Source: an uncultured Muribaculaceae bacterium (GTDB taxonomy: Bacteria > Bacteroidota > Bacteroidia > Bacteroidales > Muribaculaceae). Taken from it: a DNA stretch of 64,000 nucleotides. Numbering within the stretch: position 1 is the stretch's first letter; each line of letters opens with the position of its first letter. Location of the stretch: assembly GCA_910585275.1 (NCBI GenBank), contig CAJUCW010000017.1, positions 1-64,000 of the forward strand. Direction: 5' to 3'. The notes under the pieces were generated by a model. It did no database searches, was not told the DNA's origin, and saw only the letters and a list, made by a program, of their open reading frames with translations. Of this stretch, positions 61,843 to 64,000 are shown in pieces. The translations under genes and the position numbers were made by a program.

Positions 61843-64000
61843 AAACGCTTAAATACCAACAGGACGCTATAAGCGAGTTGACCGATAAAACTGTCAAACT
61901 GCTTAATCTGGGAGGCTCACGTCGTAAGATTGTTTTCGAGGCCCCGACCGGAGCAGGGAAAACCGTTATGACTTGCCAGACGCTCGCTAACATTGTCGAT
62001 GAGCTGCGCACACGTGGCGACAGCCGCTTCAAGGAGTGCGCCTTTATTTGGTTCGCGCCTCGAAAACTTCACCTCCAAAGCTACATGAGCCTCAAAGGTG
62101 CTTTCGGCGAAACACGTAAGCTTTCCCCTGTGATGTTCGACGAACTCGACCAGAGCGAGGGCATACAGCCGGGCGAGATTCTGTTCGTAAACTGGGAGAG
62201 TGTCAACAAGGAGAAGAACTTAATGGTGCGCGACAGCGAAAGCTCCGCGTCGCTCTATGAAATAACTCGACGCACACAGGAAGAACTCGGCTTACCTATT
62301 GTCGCAGTGATCGACGAGGAACATATGTTCTGGTCGAACACTGCCGACAAAACAAAGGCGGTGCTTGAACGTATCAATCCCGCCGTGGAACTTCGCATAT
62401 CGGCTACGCCTAAAACATCTCACCCCGACGAGCGCACAAAGGTTTATCGTCAGGACGTTATCAATGCCGAGATGATTAAAAAAGAGGTGGTGCTAAATCC
62501 TGAAATCGACATCAACGGCTCGGAGGACGAAATAGCCATGAACGAGCGATTGATTAAAGCCGCGCTCGAAAAGCGCAATCAAATCGCCGAGGCTTATCAA
62601 TCGCTGGACATCAACATCAATCCGCTTCTGCTCATTCAGCTTCCCAACGACAAGAAGGAGTCCATGACTACGGAAGATGAAAAGGTGGCGGAACAGGTCA
62701 AGACCTACCTTAAATATATGTGCGACATCACCGAGGAAAACGGTAAACTCGCCGTGTGGCTCTCTAACGAGAAGTCAAACCTTGAAGGACTTGAAAATCC
62801 CACGAATCTCGCACAGGTGCTTCTTTTCAAGGAAGCTATTGCTCTTGGCTGGGATTGCCCTCGTGCTGCCGTGCTTCTTATTTTCCGCAAGCTGCAAAGC
62901 GACCAGTTCACCATTCAGACAGTCGGGCGCATACTCCGTATGCCGGAGCAAAAGCATTACCCCAATGAGTTGCTGAATGTCGGCTATGTCTATACCGACA
63001 TTGCCAAAGATAAGATTGATATTGTAACCGCCGATGCCAGTTACATTTTGAGCGATACGATTACCGCTCATCGCCGCGCTAATCTCTGCAACGTATCGCT
63101 CAAAGCTGTATATTCAGAGCGACCGAACATTGAGCGTAACTATCTCGGTCCAGACTTCCGAAAAGTTCTCTATGACGAGGCAACCAATTTTTGGAAACTC
63201 GAACAGGGTGCCGGACTTTTCTCTATCGCCGAACTTGCCGCTATGCGTGGCGAAGATGAAGAATATCAGCCACTCCCCGAAACCGACGATTTGACTATCA
63301 ACGAAAACCGCCGTCGCGTTCAGAACTCAATTCGCCTCGATGTCAAGACTATCAACATCGAAATTCCCAAGGACGTACACTTCCAGAACGAAGTGCAGAC
63401 ATTGACGGTGGAACGTGCCAAGTTCGCCCGTACCACAGGCGAGATTGACGGCGTTTTCATTGCCTACATCGACGGCAAAGGTGGTCAGTTTGAGCGCAAA
63501 GGACGCACCGATAAAATCGCGAGCTTCCTTACAGAGCTTATAGCCGACTTCTTCGGCATCTATGAAACCGATGCAAAGAAAGTTGTGCTCTATCACGAGA
63601 ACCGCCCCAAGTTCGACAGACTTCTTGAAACGGCACTCGAAAAGTACGCTCGCAAGCGTCAGGTCGCTGCCGCGAGAGCCGCTGCCGCTCGCGTCTATAA
63701 AGAACACGATTGGGAAGTTCCCGAACAGCGTGTGTATGATGCGGAAACCAACCAAGTCGCCCCCGCTGAAAACCACGCTCTGCTACCGTTCATTCAGCTT
63801 AATGCAGCTTCAAATCCCGAAAAGGAATTTGTTATGTTCCTTGAAGCCAACTCACAGTATATTGACTGGTGGTATAAGAACGGCGATAGCGGCAAAGCCA
63901 ACTATGCCATTGAATACCACAAAGGGCAAGGTGGTGAAAAGGCACTGTTTTATGTGGACTTCGTTATCCGCATGAAGAACGGACATATCTACCTTTTCGA
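61839..64000 (+). CDS. res: Type III restriction endonuclease subunit (Res), runs off the window
   Basis: At least 720 residues, starting at the ATG that overlaps the mod stop and open to the right edge. Helicase motif I FEAPTGAGKTVM, motif II VIDEEHMFW (a DEEH box in place of DEAH), motif III ISATPK, and motif VI QTVGRILRMPEQ. The endonuclease domain begins near the edge (FYVDFVIRMKNGHIYLF); the D of the PD-(D/E)xK site is visible, while the ExK part lies beyond position 64000. Uses ATP to move along DNA and cuts with Mod when sites are unmethylated. Confidence 0.93.
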   Translation, partial: MKTLKYQQDAISELTDKTVKLLNLGGSRRKIVFEAPTGAGKTVMTCQTLANIVDELRTRGDSRFKECAFIWFAPRKLHLQSYMSLKGAFGETRKLSPVMFDELDQSEGIQPGEILFVNWESVNKEKNLMVRDSESSASLYEITRRTQEELGLPIVAVIDEEHMFWSNTADKTKAVLERINPAVELRISATPKTSHPDERTKVYRQDVINAEMIKKEVVLNPEIDINGSEDEIAMNERLIKAALEKRNQIAEAYQSLDININPLLLIQLPNDKKESMTTEDEKVAEQVKTYLKYMCDITEENGKLAVWLSNEKSNLEGLENPTNLAQVLLFKEAIALGWDCPRAAVLLIFRKLQSDQFTIQTVGRILRMPEQKHYPNELLNVGYVYTDIAKDKIDIVTADASYILSDTITAHRRANLCNVSLKAVYSERPNIERNYLGPDFRKVLYDEATNFWKLEQGAGLFSIAELAAMRGEDEEYQPLPETDDLTINENRRRVQNSIRLDVKTINIEIPKDVHFQNEVQTLTVERAKFARTTGEIDGVFIAYIDGKGGQFERKGRTDKIASFLTELIADFFGIYETDAKKVVLYHENRPKFDRLLETALEKYARKRQVAAARAAAARVYKEHDWEVPEQRVYDAETNQVAPAENHALLPFIQLNAASNPEKEFVMFLEANSQYIDWWYKNGDSGKANYAIEYHKGQGGEKALFYVDFVIRMKNGHIYLF

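Overview
The window looks like a chromosomal segment of a gut Bacteroidales bacterium, most likely a Muribaculaceae/Bacteroides relative. The reasons are many lipoproteins with Cys lipoboxes followed by Asp/Glu-rich stretches, NigD-like and six-bladed beta-propeller lipoproteins, an ECF sigma/dual-membrane anti-sigma pair, TPR-AraC transmembrane regulators, and repeated matches to the Bacteroidota promoter (TTTG, 19-21 bp, TAnnTTTG). The family placement is inference. No rRNA, tRNA, CRISPR array or intact insertion sequence was seen.

Region 1 (1-17.1 kb, all minus strand) is an accessory envelope island. From 8122 down to 50 runs a tight seven-gene operon: outer-membrane barrel, S41 peptidase lipoprotein, a large lipoprotein with leukocidin-like beta-pore features, a CsgG-like protein, a small lipoprotein, an MscS-type channel and a small secreted protein. 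From 12980 to 8502 runs a second operon: a BMP-type binding lipoprotein, a binding-protein/legumain (C13) fusion lipoprotein and two small lipoproteins, followed by a relic of the small-lipoprotein gene of the first operon. Upstream are two tandem TPR-transmembrane-AraC regulators that arose by duplication; the duplication included the promoter, and the inner copy has decayed.

Region 2 (17.3-31.1 kb): a NigD-like lipoprotein gene, an ECF sigma factor and an anti-sigma factor that has both an inner-membrane helix and an outer-membrane barrel (plus strand); then on the minus strand a Zn/Cd-type P1B ATPase and a TolC/adaptor/two-permease RND efflux operon.

Region 3 (31.1-39.3 kb, minus): a six-bladed beta-propeller lipoprotein locus with a MauE/DoxX-type membrane protein, a truncated lipoprotein, signal peptidase I and a small membrane protein. 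It holds a 1.44-kb tandem duplication, one truncated gene and one relic gene. A good promoter lies at 38993-39024.

Region 4 (39.4-47.1 kb): a Bcr/CflA-type exporter and a threonine-aldolase-like enzyme (plus); then on the minus strand an unusual alpha-CTD/sigma-region-4 hybrid protein preceded by a 208-bp inverted-repeat element, a DUF262/DUF1524 (GmrSD-like) nuclease and a RhuM-family protein, the last two probably defence-related.

Region 5 (47.4-59.2 kb): housekeeping and metabolic genes: a Cys-rich Spy/CpxP-like periplasmic protein, an S9 dipeptidyl-peptidase, a fosmidomycin-resistance-type exporter, a GH2 beta-galactosidase preceded by three perfect 21-bp repeats, a PhoB/PhoR-like two-component system and a PiT phosphate transporter with a PhoU-like tail.

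Region 6 (59.2-64 kb): a type III restriction-modification system (mod, then res, which runs off the window) behind a roughly 370-nt leader that can fold in two mutually exclusive ways and ends in a hairpin touching the mod start codon.
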